Below the pieces are notes generated by a model. That model was not told the origin of the DNA and made no database searches. It saw nothing but the letters and a program-made list of their open reading frames with translations. From positions 620,001 to 684,000 of the forward strand of contig JACKNG010000002.1 of assembly GCA_024235015.1 (NCBI GenBank): a stretch of DNA of 64,000 bases, written 5' to 3'. The stretch comes from Gammaproteobacteria bacterium. GTDB taxonomy: Bacteria; Pseudomonadota; Gammaproteobacteria; Ga0077536. Positions 1-9,700 of this stretch are shown here, piece after piece. Position numbers and translations under genes: made by a program. Numbering within the stretch: position 1 is the stretch's first letter; the number at the start of each line of letters is the position of its first letter.

Positions 1-38
1 ACGGCGGCCCACGCCGTTCCCATCGCCCGGAGTCCCCG

Positions 39-1226
39 ATGTCAGCCCGCCCCGTCTCCCCGGCCACCGCGCTCGCCGTCATCTCGGTCGCGGTGCTGCT
101 CGCCACCGCGACCTGGTTCTCCGGCACCGCGGTCACCCCGGCGCTGGTCGCGGCGTGGTCGCTGGACGTGTCCGCGGCCGCCACGCTGACCACCGCCGTG
201 CAGCTCGGCTTCGTCGCCGGTACGGTGCTGTTCGCGGCCTTCAACCTCGCCGACGTCTTCAACCCGCGGCGGGTGTTCTGCGCCGCGGCGCTGGCCGGCG
301 CCGCCTGCAACGCGGCCTTCGGCTTCCTCGCCGATGGCCTCGTCGTCGCCGCGGCCTGCCGCTTCGCCACCGGCGTGACCCTGGCCGGGGTCTACCCGGT
401 TGGCATGAAGCTCGTCGCCGGCTGGTTCGACCGCGGTCTCGGCTGGCAGCTCGGTGTGATGGTCGGCGCGCTCGCGCTCGGCACCGCCTCGCCCTACGGC
501 CTGGCCGCCTGCGCCGACGGCGCCTGGAGCTGGCGCACGCTGGTCGCGGCCGCCTCGCTCGCCGCCTGCCTCGGCGGCGGCCTGGTCCTGTTCCTGCCGG
601 ACGGCCCGCACGCGCGACGGCCGGCGCCGTTCCGCCTGCGCATGATGTTCGAGGTCTTCGCCCACCGCCCGTTCCGCTACCAGGCCATCGGCTACTTCGG
701 CCACATGTGGGAGCTCTACGCCATGTGGTCGCTGGTCGGCTTCTTTCTCGCCGCGCGCGCACCCGCGGCGGCCGCCACGCCCCTGCTGCCGTTCACCGTG
801 ATCGCCCTCGGCGCACTCGGCTGCGTCGGCGCGGGCTGGCTGTCGCGGCGTTGCGGCGAGCGCCGGGTGGCGCTGGCCGCGCTCACCAGCAGCGGCGTGC
901 TCAGTCTCACCTCCGGCCTGTGGGCAACCCTGCCGCTGGGCGCGGTGATCGCGCTGACCCTGGCCTGGGGCATCGCCGTCGTGGCCGATTCGCCGCAGCT
1001 CTCCGCGCTGGCGGCGCGCACCTGCCCGCCCGAGTACATCGGCACCGCACTGACGGTGCAGAACGGCATCGGCTTCGCCATCACGGTGGTCTCGATCCAG
1101 CTCCTGCCCGTGGCCGCCGAGTGGCTGGGGTGGCGCTGGGTGTTCACCCTGCTGGCGCCCGGGCCCGCCATCGGTGCCTGGTACCTGTGGCGGCTGGGCC
1201 GCCTGCCGCAGGGCGCGGTGCCGTGA
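39..1226 (+). CDS. MFS transporter
   Basis: A 395-residue, strongly hydrophobic protein with about twelve predicted membrane helices, the usual size and layout of a major facilitator superfamily permease of the inner membrane. The first helix begins near residue 12. A polar loop at about residues 188-205 (rich in Arg and Pro) divides the two six-helix halves. The ATG is preceded by a GGAG at a 7-base distance, which supports this start. The flavin monooxygenase gene follows 70 bases downstream on the same strand, so the two may be co-transcribed; uptake of the monooxygenase substrate or export of its product is a guess from context only. The substrate cannot be read from sequence. Confidence 0.88.
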   Translation: MSARPVSPATALAVISVAVLLATATWFSGTAVTPALVAAWSLDVSAAATLTTAVQLGFVAGTVLFAAFNLADVFNPRRVFCAAALAGAACNAAFGFLADGLVVAAACRFATGVTLAGVYPVGMKLVAGWFDRGLGWQLGVMVGALALGTASPYGLAACADGAWSWRTLVAAASLAACLGGGLVLFLPDGPHARRPAPFRLRMMFEVFAHRPFRYQAIGYFGHMWELYAMWSLVGFFLAARAPAAAATPLLPFTVIALGALGCVGAGWLSRRCGERRVALAALTSSGVLSLTSGLWATLPLGAVIALTLAWGIAVVADSPQLSALAARTCPPEYIGTALTVQNGIGFAITVVSIQLLPVAAEWLGWRWVFTLLAPGPAIGAWYLWRLGRLPQGAVP

Positions 1227-1296
1227 GCGACGGCGTTGCGCTTGCGTTACAGTTGCCCGCATCACCGCTGACGATACCGGTCGAAGGGGAGGCGCC

Positions 1297-2673
1297 ATGA
1301 CCAAGCAGATCCTGCTCAACGCGTTCGACATGAACACGCCCAGCCACCAGTCCAACGGGCTGTGGCGACATCCGCGCGACCAGCGCCATCGCTACACCTC
1401 GATGGCCTACTGGCAGGACCTCGCGCGCACCCTCGAGCGCGGCCTGTTCGACGGCATCTTCCTCGCCGACGTGACCGGGATCTACGACGTCTACGGCAAC
1501 TCGCCGGACACCGCACTCAGCAACGCCACCCAGGTGCCGACCAACGATCCCTTCGCCATCGTGCCCGTGATGGCGGCGGTGACCGAGCATCTCGGGTTTG
1601 GCGTCACCGGCTCGATTCCCTACCTGCATCCCTACTCCTTCGCGCGCCTGGTCACCTCGCTCGATCACCTGACCAACGGGCGCATCGGTTGGAACGTTGT
1701 CACCGGTTATCTCAACAGCGCGGCCAAGGGCGTCGGCCAGGTCCAGCAGACCGCGCACGATGCGCGCTACGACATCGCCGACGAGTTCATGGAGGTGGTC
1801 TACAAGCTGTGGGAAGGCAGCTGGGAGGACGGCGCCGTGGTGCTCGACAAGGCCGCCGGCATCTACACCGACCCGGCGCGCGTCCACCGCGTCAGCCACG
1901 ACGGCACTTATTACGCCCTCGATGCCGTCCACCTGTGCGAGCCCTCGCCGCAGCGCAGCCCGGTGATCTACCAGGCCGGGACCTCGCCCAAGGGCCAGGC
2001 CTTCGCTGCCGCCCATGCCGAGTGCGTGTTCGTCGCCAACCACAATCGCGGCGTGGTCGCCGAGTACGTGCGCAGCCTGCGCGCGCAGGCCGTGGCCTGC
2101 GGCCGCGCGGCGGACGACGTCAAGGTGCTCGCCCTGTTGAGCGTCGTCACCGGCGAGAGCGATGCCGCGGCGCGCGCCAAGTTCGAGGACTACCAGAGCT
2201 ACGGCCTGCGCCAGGGCGCACTGGCCCTGATCTCGGGCTGGACGGGGGTCGACATGGCCAAGCTCGATCCCGATGCCACCATCGCGGAGATGGACTCCGA
2301 CGGCATCCGTTCGATCGCGAGTTCCTTGTGCGCGCGCACCGTCGGCGAGTGGGCCGATTACCTCGTCGTCGGCGGCGCCGCGCCGACCCTGGTCGGCTCG
2401 CCCGTGACCGTGGTCGACCAGATCGAGCAGTGGGTGGACGACACCGGCGTCGACGGCTTCAACCTCGCCTACACCGTGATGCCCGAGTGCATGGAGGAGT
2501 TCGTCGACCTCGTCGTGCCCGAGATGCAGCGCCGTGGCATCTACAAGACGCGCTACGCGCCCGGCACCATGCGCGAGAAGATCTTCGGCCAGGGCCCACG
2601 CCTGCGCGCGCCGCACCCGGCGGCGCGCTGGCGGCTGCCGACGGGCGACGCCGACCAGGCCAGCGCCGGCTGA
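1297..2673 (+). CDS. LLM-class flavin-dependent monooxygenase (NtaA/DszA/DmoA-like)
   Basis: A 458-residue member of the bacterial luciferase-like monooxygenase superfamily, of the long NtaA/SnaA/DszA/DmoA type (about 440-480 residues). These cytoplasmic enzymes use FMNH2 from a separate reductase and O2 to oxidise sulfur compounds, aminopolycarboxylates or related substrates. Visible family features are the N-terminal segment with HQSNGLWRHP, the GRIGWNVVTGYLNSA stretch near residues 128-142, and AGTSPKGQAFAAAHAE near residues 227-242 in the phosphate/flavin-binding region. The start follows a GGGGAGG ribosome site by about five bases. No flavin reductase gene is adjacent. The substrate is unknown; sulfur- or N-oxygenation is only a family-based expectation. 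Confidence 0.9.
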   Translation: MTKQILLNAFDMNTPSHQSNGLWRHPRDQRHRYTSMAYWQDLARTLERGLFDGIFLADVTGIYDVYGNSPDTALSNATQVPTNDPFAIVPVMAAVTEHLGFGVTGSIPYLHPYSFARLVTSLDHLTNGRIGWNVVTGYLNSAAKGVGQVQQTAHDARYDIADEFMEVVYKLWEGSWEDGAVVLDKAAGIYTDPARVHRVSHDGTYYALDAVHLCEPSPQRSPVIYQAGTSPKGQAFAAAHAECVFVANHNRGVVAEYVRSLRAQAVACGRAADDVKVLALLSVVTGESDAAARAKFEDYQSYGLRQGALALISGWTGVDMAKLDPDATIAEMDSDGIRSIASSLCARTVGEWADYLVVGGAAPTLVGSPVTVVDQIEQWVDDTGVDGFNLAYTVMPECMEEFVDLVVPEMQRRGIYKTRYAPGTMREKIFGQGPRLRAPHPAARWRLPTGDADQASAG

Positions 2674-2702
2674 CAAAACCTCGAATCAATCACCTGGCCT
2701 GC

Positions 2703-2715
2703 GGTGTCAGACACC
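2703..2715. repeat. Palindrome class 1 (GGTGTCAGACACC), copy 1
   Basis: Perfect 13-base palindrome around a central A, in the spacer after the monooxygenase gene. It is preceded by a short segment (GAATCAATCAC, about 2685-2695) that recurs in similar form before the copies at 6688 and 10258. Interpreted as a REP-like element; no coding content. Confidence 0.6.
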
Positions 2716-2866
2716 GAGGGCCATCTGTTCGCCGCGCCTCTTCCGGTTGCGTGATTCGATTCACATTCGTCGCGGCCGGCTCGCTGGTCGGGCCCGCGCG
2801 GACCTCGATACAGTCACGGGTCGCGCGTACGCGTCGCGACTGCCATTCATGCCAGGGAGAATCGCC

Positions 2867-3613
2867 GTGCACCGCTTCACCTCTCACGTCGCGTTGCTGC
2901 TCCTCGTGCTGCTCGCCGCGCCCTCCAGCCAGGCCGCGACCCTCGTCTACCTCGACGAGGCGACCTACCTGGGCGACCTTGCTGGTTTCGGCTACACCAC
3001 CGTCACCGAAGGTTTCGAGAACGCCGGCGTGTGGGGCGGCGTGCGCAGCACGTCGAACGGTTTCCACACCGCCCCGGCGATCGTCAGCCAGGGCATCACC
3101 TGGGCCGCCAACTACCCCGGGGTCGGCATCACCACCGGCAGTGGCGCGGCGGTCACCGGCGCGTACGGTTTCTACTCCTATCCGCACGGCAACTACGCCA
3201 ACCACGACGGCGTCACCGTCGACTGCACCCTGCCGGGCACCTGCGGCGACGGCTTCGTCGGCAGCGCGGCCGGTCCGTTGTTCGGCGTCGGCGGCTGGTT
3301 CCGCTCGAACACGCCGCCGGCGGCACTCGGGCTCTACCTCGACGGCATGCCGGTCGACTTCGGAGAGAGCTGTGCCGGTGGCAACTGCAGCAACAACGAT
3401 GCGCTCGGGACGACGCCGACGTTCTTCGGCGTCATCGATACGGCGGGCTTCGGCAGCTTCGAGTACCGCGAGACCGAGGGCACGCGCGGCGACGCCAAGT
3501 ACATCTTCGCCGACCAGTTCACCCTGGCCGTCACCGCGGTGCCATTACCGCCCGCCATATTGCTGCTGCTACCCGCGCTCGGCCTGCTCGGAAACCGCCG
3601 GCGCCGGGGCTGA
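2867..3613 (+). CDS. Exported protein with VPLPPA-type C-terminal sorting signal
   Basis: A 248-residue secreted protein. I chose the GTG start because GGAGA lies 7 bases upstream and the product then begins with a compact signal peptide (hydrophobic VALLLLVLLAAP, cleavage expected after SQA near residue 23). The C terminus has a tripartite PEP-CTERM-like signal: VPLPPA motif, a Leu-rich helix, and a final Arg cluster (NRRRRG). Such proteins are normally recognised by an exosortase and fixed to the cell surface or exopolysaccharide. The central domain, with several Gly and aromatic residues and two Cys pairs, is not one I recognise. An ATG 18 bases upstream in frame is a less likely start. 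Confidence 0.8.
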   Translation: MHRFTSHVALLLLVLLAAPSSQAATLVYLDEATYLGDLAGFGYTTVTEGFENAGVWGGVRSTSNGFHTAPAIVSQGITWAANYPGVGITTGSGAAVTGAYGFYSYPHGNYANHDGVTVDCTLPGTCGDGFVGSAAGPLFGVGGWFRSNTPPAALGLYLDGMPVDFGESCAGGNCSNNDALGTTPTFFGVIDTAGFGSFEYRETEGTRGDAKYIFADQFTLAVTAVPLPPAILLLLPALGLLGNRRRRG

Positions 3614-4016
3614 GCTGCGGGAGCCTGCGCATGCGGGCGTACCAGGATCCCTGTCGCCGCCGAGGCCCACCTTCGCCGACATGTCGATTCGCTGAGCGAT
3701 AGTTCGACTAGACCCGGCCTCGCGCCCGTGCCGTCCCGCTGCCACCGGCACCGTTGACGCTGCCCGTGATCGGGCGCCGCGCACCATGCATGCCCCCTCG
3801 TCGACCATCGCCTTGGAGCGGGCTGGCAGCGACCCCGTTGATGATTCAGATCATCCAGGCGGACGCCGAAACGATTTAGATTATTCGAAAATGAATCGCG
3901 CAGAGAGGAGGATAGTCACACTGCTCGTTGCGCGAGGACGACAGCGGGAGGCGGCAACGTTCCCATTCCGGCCGTCGATTTCGTTGCCCTAAAGTGCGCA
4001 AGCGAAGGAATTACAT
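3614..4016. other. Intergenic region upstream of DUF1566-like gene
   Basis: About 400 bases with no convincing gene. The left half is GC-rich; from about 3838 to 3900 the sequence turns markedly AT-richer than its surroundings and contains the inverted repeat GATGAT-TCAG-ATCATC (3840-3855). This is probably the promoter and control region of the gene starting at 4017. A 68-codon ORF inside (3786-3992) lacks family resemblance and a ribosome site. Confidence 0.5.
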
Positions 4017-4697
4017 ATGAAATCTGGCCTCATGACGGCCGTTGCCACGGCCCTGCTGTTGAGCGGGCTGGTGGATTCGGCGAGCGCCGCGCTCGTCACC
4101 GTCGGCACGGCGAGCTACGACCCGGACGGCCCCGGCGGTAACCCGCCCGTCGGCGAGTACAAGCTGGTCTGGGACGACGACAACAACGGCCGGTCCGTCG
4201 TCTGGCTCGACTACAGCCACGACGCCTTGCCGTGGAACGCCCAGAACGCCTGGGCGGCCGCACTCGAAACCGCGCTGACCTACCACCTCGATGGCTACCG
4301 CATCGACTGGACCGACCCGGCCTGGCGGCTGCCGGTTATCGGGAGCGCAAACTATTACACGAACATCGACAGCGCGGAGATGAACCATCTCGTCATCGCC
4401 GAGTTGGGACTGTGGACGAACAACGTGCCCGCGTCCGCCTTGAATGCCAGCGAGTTCTTCGACCACCTGGTCGCGGCGAGTTACTGGAGCAGCACGGCGG
4501 GCATGTACTACAACACGCAGTACAACTACGCCTACCCGGCGAGCACGGTGGCCGCCCTGCACGGGCTGGCGGTCCGTACCGGTGCGGTGAGCCCGGTACC
4601 GGTGCCCGCAGCCGCCTGGCTGCTCGGTTCGAGCCTGGTCGGCGGGTTGGGTTTTCACATTCGCAGGCGAGTACGCCGGGTCGCCGCCGCTCGCTGA
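4017..4697 (+). CDS. DUF1566-like exported protein with VPVPA C-terminal sorting signal
   Basis: A 226-residue exported protein. It has an N-terminal signal peptide (hydrophobic residues 4-20, likely cleavage after SASA near residue 25), a domain with the Trp-rich AW...GYRIDW...WRLP pattern seen in DUF1566/Lcl-C-like surface proteins, and a C-terminal VPVPAAAWLLG helix ending in an Arg-rich tail. The tail is longer than usual (about 15 residues after the helix). A related protein lies at 38362-38997, where the DDWRLP motif is clearer. Role unknown; surface display through an exosortase encoded elsewhere is inferred. Confidence 0.78.
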   Translation: MKSGLMTAVATALLLSGLVDSASAALVTVGTASYDPDGPGGNPPVGEYKLVWDDDNNGRSVVWLDYSHDALPWNAQNAWAAALETALTYHLDGYRIDWTDPAWRLPVIGSANYYTNIDSAEMNHLVIAELGLWTNNVPASALNASEFFDHLVAASYWSSTAGMYYNTQYNYAYPASTVAALHGLAVRTGAVSPVPVPAAAWLLGSSLVGGLGFHIRRRVRRVAAAR

Positions 4698-4810
4698 CGA
4701 AAGGCAATCAAGCGCTCGACATTCGGGGTCAGCCCGCCCGCCACACCCGGGTCAGGTCCGATTGCGGACGTGCCAGCCCCGCCCCGGCCGCCACGTGGTG
4801 CCGGTGCCGC

Positions 4811-6478
4811 TCACAACACCGGCCGCGCCCGCATCACGATCGCGCGGCAATCGACGGCTGGCGGCAGGGTGCCGTACATCAGGCCGCTGCCCCCGGCCAG
4901 GCGCGCGGCGACGAACGCGGCCGCGATGTCGGCCTCGCCGTGGTTCAGCAGCGTGGCCGCCTGCCAGGCCAGCGCCAGGCGCTCGACCAGGGCGCGGCTG
5001 CGGTATTCGATCTGCTCGCGATCGGCAAAGTCGTCCTGCAGGCGCGCGACCCAGGCATCGAAGGCCGGCGCGCGCCCGGCGGCCCGTGCGAGTTCGGCCA
5101 TGAGCGCCTCGAGCGCCTCGGGGTGGCGGGCGATCACGCGCAGCACGTCGAGGCACTGCACGTTGCCCGAGCCTTCCCAGATGGCATTCACCGGCGCATC
5201 GGCGTAGAGCCGCGCGGCGACGTTGTCCTTGATCAAGCCGACCGCGCCGATCGACTCCATGCATTCGTAGGCGTGCTGCGGCGCGCGCTTGCAGATCCAG
5301 TACTTGCCGAGCGCCGTGCCGAGGCGCACCAGCGCCGCCTCGTGATCGTCGTCTGGCCGATCGAGGGCGTGGGCGAGGCGCAGCGCGATGGCCAGCGCCG
5401 CCTCGGCCTCGAGCGCGAGATCGGCGAGCACGTTCAGCATCAGTGGCTGCTCGTGCAGCCGGCGCCCGAACGCGCTGCGTCCGCCGGTGTGGTGGATGGC
5501 CTCGCGTGCGCCCTGGGCGAGCTGCGCGGCCGAGCCGACCATGCAGTCGAAGCAGGTCATCGCGACCATGTCGAGGATGGTGCGCACGCCGCGTCCCTCG
5601 GCCCCGATCAACCAGCCGAAGGCGCCACGCAGTTCGATTTCCGAGGAGGCATTGGAGACGTTGCCGAGCTTGTCCTTGAGACGTTGGATCTGGAGCGGGT
5701 TCTTGCCCCCGTCGGGCCGCCAGCGCGGCACCAGGAAACACGACAAGCCGACGTCGGTGTAGGCGAGCACCAGGAACGCATCGCACATCGGCGCCGAGCA
5801 GAACCACTTGTGCCCGACCAGGCGGAAGGTGGGGACGCCGTCGTCGTCGCCGATCGGGACGGCGCGGGTGGTGTTGGCGCGCACGTCCGAGCCGCCCTGT
5901 TTCTCGGTCATGGCCATGCCGATGGTGAGGCCCGCCTTGTCGGTATGCGGCACGTTGCGCGGGTCGTAGGCCAGCGCCGTGATACGCGGCAACCAGCGCG
6001 CGGCCAGCGCAGGCTGGTGGCGCAGGGCCGGCACGCTGGCGAAGGTCATGGTCAGAGGGCAGCCCGTGCCGGGATCGGCCTGGGTATGCAGGAACTCGAT
6101 CCCGGCCCGCACCACGTGCGCCCCCGGTCCGGGCTCACGCCACGGCAGCGCATGGTGGCCGGCGCCGATCGCCGCGGCCATCAGCGCGTGGTAGGCCGGG
6201 TGGTACTCGACGAGGTCGACGCGATGACCGAAACGATCGTGGGGGGTGAACTCGGGCTTGTGGCGGTTGGCGAGGAAGCCGGCGCGCTGCAGGTCGCCGC
6301 CGACGCGCGCGCCGTAGCTTTCCAGCACGGCCGCGCCGCCCGCACCACCGAAGCGCGCGATCCAGTAGCGCAGCACGGCGTCGGAGGTCCAGGCGTTGAA
6401 CTCGACCAGCGGCGTCGGCTGGTTGAGGACTTCGTGGGTTTCGGCAAGGCAGTCGTCGGCGGCCGGGTGAGAGGTCAT
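4811..6478 (-). CDS. Acyl-CoA dehydrogenase, AidB-like
   Basis: A 555-residue flavoprotein of the AidB branch of the acyl-CoA dehydrogenase superfamily, clearly longer than ordinary acyl-CoA dehydrogenases (about 380). Visible features are the FAD/substrate signature GMAMTEKQGGSDVRANTT, the ECMESIGAVG segment, and NAIWEGSGNV, in which Glu435 (by my count) sits at the usual catalytic-base region of this branch. It probably oxidises a branched or unusual acyl-CoA, using ETF as electron acceptor, though AidB itself has no settled physiological substrate. The gene ends near a convergent neighbour and is followed upstream by a palindrome-bearing spacer, so it is probably a single transcription unit. 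Confidence 0.9.
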   Translation of the reverse strand: MTSHPAADDCLAETHEVLNQPTPLVEFNAWTSDAVLRYWIARFGGAGGAAVLESYGARVGGDLQRAGFLANRHKPEFTPHDRFGHRVDLVEYHPAYHALMAAAIGAGHHALPWREPGPGAHVVRAGIEFLHTQADPGTGCPLTMTFASVPALRHQPALAARWLPRITALAYDPRNVPHTDKAGLTIGMAMTEKQGGSDVRANTTRAVPIGDDDGVPTFRLVGHKWFCSAPMCDAFLVLAYTDVGLSCFLVPRWRPDGGKNPLQIQRLKDKLGNVSNASSEIELRGAFGWLIGAEGRGVRTILDMVAMTCFDCMVGSAAQLAQGAREAIHHTGGRSAFGRRLHEQPLMLNVLADLALEAEAALAIALRLAHALDRPDDDHEAALVRLGTALGKYWICKRAPQHAYECMESIGAVGLIKDNVAARLYADAPVNAIWEGSGNVQCLDVLRVIARHPEALEALMAELARAAGRAPAFDAWVARLQDDFADREQIEYRSRALVERLALAWQAATLLNHGEADIAAAFVAARLAGGSGLMYGTLPPAVDCRAIVMRARPVL

Positions 6479-6599
6479 GGCGGCAGTCCTCCGGGGTCAG
6501 GGCTGGGGCGCTGGCGCGTGCCGCCACAGCCTAGCGCATCGACGAGCCCTGCCCACCGGCGCAACGCGGCAAACCCTGCCAATCAGCCCGTCATGGCCC

Positions 6600-6700
6600 G
6601 GTGCCAGGCACCGCGGTCACGTTCGGCCTGCGCCGGCTGCGGCGCGCGTCCCGCGTCGATTCACTTCGAATCCATCACTTGAGCTTCGGTGTCAGACACC
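6600..6700. repeat. Palindrome class 1 pair (GGTGCCAGGCACC ... GGTGTCAGACACC)
   Basis: Two 13-base palindromes, 6600-6612 and 6688-6700, 88 bases apart in the spacer between the convergent-side ends of the acyl-CoA dehydrogenase and carboxylase genes. The second copy is preceded by GAATCCATCAC, similar to the segment before the copy at 2703. The pairing and spacing are typical of REP doublets. Confidence 0.6.
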
Positions 6701-6743
6701 GCGGGGCGCCCGGCGTCGCGCCCGGCCCGGCGGTCACGGTCCG

Positions 6744-9700
6744 TCACGGCCTGAAGCGGATCGCCCGCGGCGCCAGCCTTGCCGGCACGGTGGCCACGCG
6801 CCAGGCCTGCTCGACCCACGCACAGACGTGGCGGCGGGTGTCACGCGGGTCGATCATCTCCTCCAGCTCGAAGCGGTTGAGCGGCCCGACCGGCCCGCGC
6901 GCGCTCTCGATGCGCGCCTCGAGCTCGGCCCGCAGGGCGGCCGGGTCCGCGGCCTCGGCGAGCTGGCGCTTGTAGGCCGCCTCGATGCCGCCCTCGGGCG
7001 GAATGCCGCCGACGTCCGCCGACGGCCAGGCCACGCGCATCGCCGCCGCCGCGCGCGGGGTGGCGAAGTTGTTGCCGGCGACGCCGAAGCTGCGCCGCAT
7101 GAGGACGGTGAAGACCGGTACCTCGGCCTGCGCGAAGGCGATCATCCAGTGGCCGCCACGGCGGATGGTCGCGGCGATCTCGTGTTCCAGGCCAACGGCG
7201 AAACCGGGGTTGTCGATGAAACTCACGATCGGCAGATGGAAGAGATCGCACAGGTCGATGTGGCGGGTGAGCTTCTCGCAGCCGGCCGCGGTCAGCGCGC
7301 CACCGTTGGCGTGCTGGCTGTCCGACGCGATCACCCCCACCGGGTAGCCGCCGAAGCGGGCGAAGCCGGTGACCTGGTCGGTACCCCACAAGCGCCCGAT
7401 CTCGAAGAAGGAATGGCGGTCGGTCACGAGTTCGATGGCGCGGCGCACGTCGAAGGTCGAGGTGCGCTTGCGCGGCACCAGGGTGAACAGTTCTTCCTCG
7501 CGACGATCACGGGGATCGTCACAGGCCGTGACGGGCGGCGCCTCGTACACGCTCCCCGGCAGGTAGGAGAGGAAGCGCCGCGCGAGCGCCATCGCCGCCT
7601 CCTCGCTGGCGGCGAGGTTGTCGACCGCGCCGTTGCGGCAGTGGATGTGCCAGCCGCCGAGATCCTCCTTGCTGATGTCGTAGCCCATGGCGTGGGCGAC
7701 CACCGGCGGGCCGGCGACGAAGAGCTGGGCGGTGTCCTGCACCATCACCGAGAAGTGACCGAGCACGGCCTTGGCCGCACCGATACCGACCACGCTGCCG
7801 AGCAGCAGGTTGACCACCGGCACGGTGGCGAGCTGCTCGGCGTACATCGTGCTGTGCAGGTGGGCGGGCAGGAAGGAACCGCCACCGCCGGAGACCCGTG
7901 GCTTGCCGGCACTGATGGCGCCGACGCTCTCCTCCGCCGCGCTCTCACCGTCGCGTTTCTGCTCCGGCACCATCTTGGCCACGCTGCCGCCACCCGAGGA
8001 ACCATCGAGCAGGCGCAGCGACGGCAGGCGCATCTCGATCGAGAGCCGGTCGAGGTAGGTGCTCTTGGCGGCGATGGCGCCGTCGGCATGGCCGCCGCGT
8101 GAGGTGAAGTCGTCGGCACAGACCACCACGGCGCGCGCGGCGATCGTGCCCCAGCCGCCTACCATGTTGGCCGGGGTGAAGGCGGCGACACCGCCGCTGT
8201 CGTCGTAGGACGCGAAACCCGCGATCGAACCGAGCTCGCGAAACGAGCCCGCATCGAGCAGCAGCTCGATGCGCTCGCGGCAGGTCAGCTTGCCGCGGGC
8301 GCGCTGGCGCACCACCCCCGGATCGTCCGAGCCCGGCGCGAGCCGCGCCTGGGCGAGCGCGCGCAGGGTTTCGACCTCGGCCAGTTGGCCCGCCCACGAG
8401 TTCTCGCCGTAACCCGCCTGCGGGTCGCGCTCGGTGAGCGCTGCAGGCGCGAGGGTGACCATGACCTGGCCGGCGGCGACGCTGTCGCCGACCGCGATCT
8501 CGGCCACCTCGACGACCGTGCCGGTCGCCGGCGCGACCAGCTGGGACTCCATCTTCATCGCGCTGACCACGAGCAGGGTGTCGCCGCCGCGCACGGTGTC
8601 GCCCGGCTGCACCGCAATCGAGACCAGGGTGCCGGCCATCGGTGCGGCCACCGCGACCTCGCCGGCGGCGGCGACCAGGCCGGTCGTGCCCGCGGCCAGC
8701 GGCGCCGCGGCCAGGGCCAGCCCGGCGCCGGCCGTCGCCAGGGTGGCCTGGCGCGACAGCAGGGCCAGCGCGCCGTCCCGCGCCGGGGCCTGCTCGCCGG
8801 CATAGTCGACCTGCATGAAACTGGTCCGCGCGTCGCCCTCGCGCACGCGTTCGTGGGCCAGGATGGCGCGCAACTGGGCGAGGTTGGTCGCCACCCCGCC
8901 GACGTGGAACTCGTCGAGCGCGCGGCGCGTGCGGTCGACCGCGACGGCCAGCGTGGTGCCGGCGCCGCTCGCCCCGATGACCTTGGCCAGCAGCGGGTCG
9001 AACTGCGGCGGCGGCGCCCAGCCGAGGTAGGCCGAGCCGTCGACGCGGATGCCCGGACCGGCCGGCTCCTTGTAGGCGGTGAGCCGCCCCGGGCCCTGGG
9101 TCACCACCCGCGCCTGCACGGCGTAACCGCGCGGGCTGCCGACCGCGGCCTGGTCGGGCAGTCCGAGTTCGGCGAGGGTGGCGCCGGCAGCGAGGCGGAA
9201 CTGCGCGCAGACCAGGTCGATGCCCATCACCTGCTCGGTCACGGTGTGCTCGACCTGGATGCGTGGATTGCACTCGATGAACCAGTACTCGCCGCTCTCG
9301 GGCACGACCAGGAACTCGACCGTGCCGGCGCCGTAGAACTCGCTCGCGGCGAGCAGGCGCACGGCGTCGTCGAGCAGGCGACCGCGTACTTCGGGCGCGA
9401 GGCCGACGGCGGGCGCAATCTCGACCAGCTTCTGGTTGCGCAACTGCACCGAGCAGTCACGATCGAACAGGTGCACGACCCGGCCGTGGGCATCGCCCAG
9501 CACCTGTACCTCGACGTGGCGGGGATGCTGGACGAGCTTCTCCAGGAACAAGGTGCCGTCGCCGAAGGCCGCACGCGCCTCGCTCGCGCAACGCGTGAAC
9601 GCGTCTTCGATCTCGTCCGCCGCCTGCACCGCGCGCATACCGCGCCCGCCGCCGCCGGCCGCGGCTTTGAGCATCACGGGGTAGCCGACCGCGGCGGCGA

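Noticed and set aside
3786..3992. A 68-codon ORF in the spacer before the DUF1566-like gene
   Set aside because: No ribosome site, no family features, and it spans the likely promoter region.
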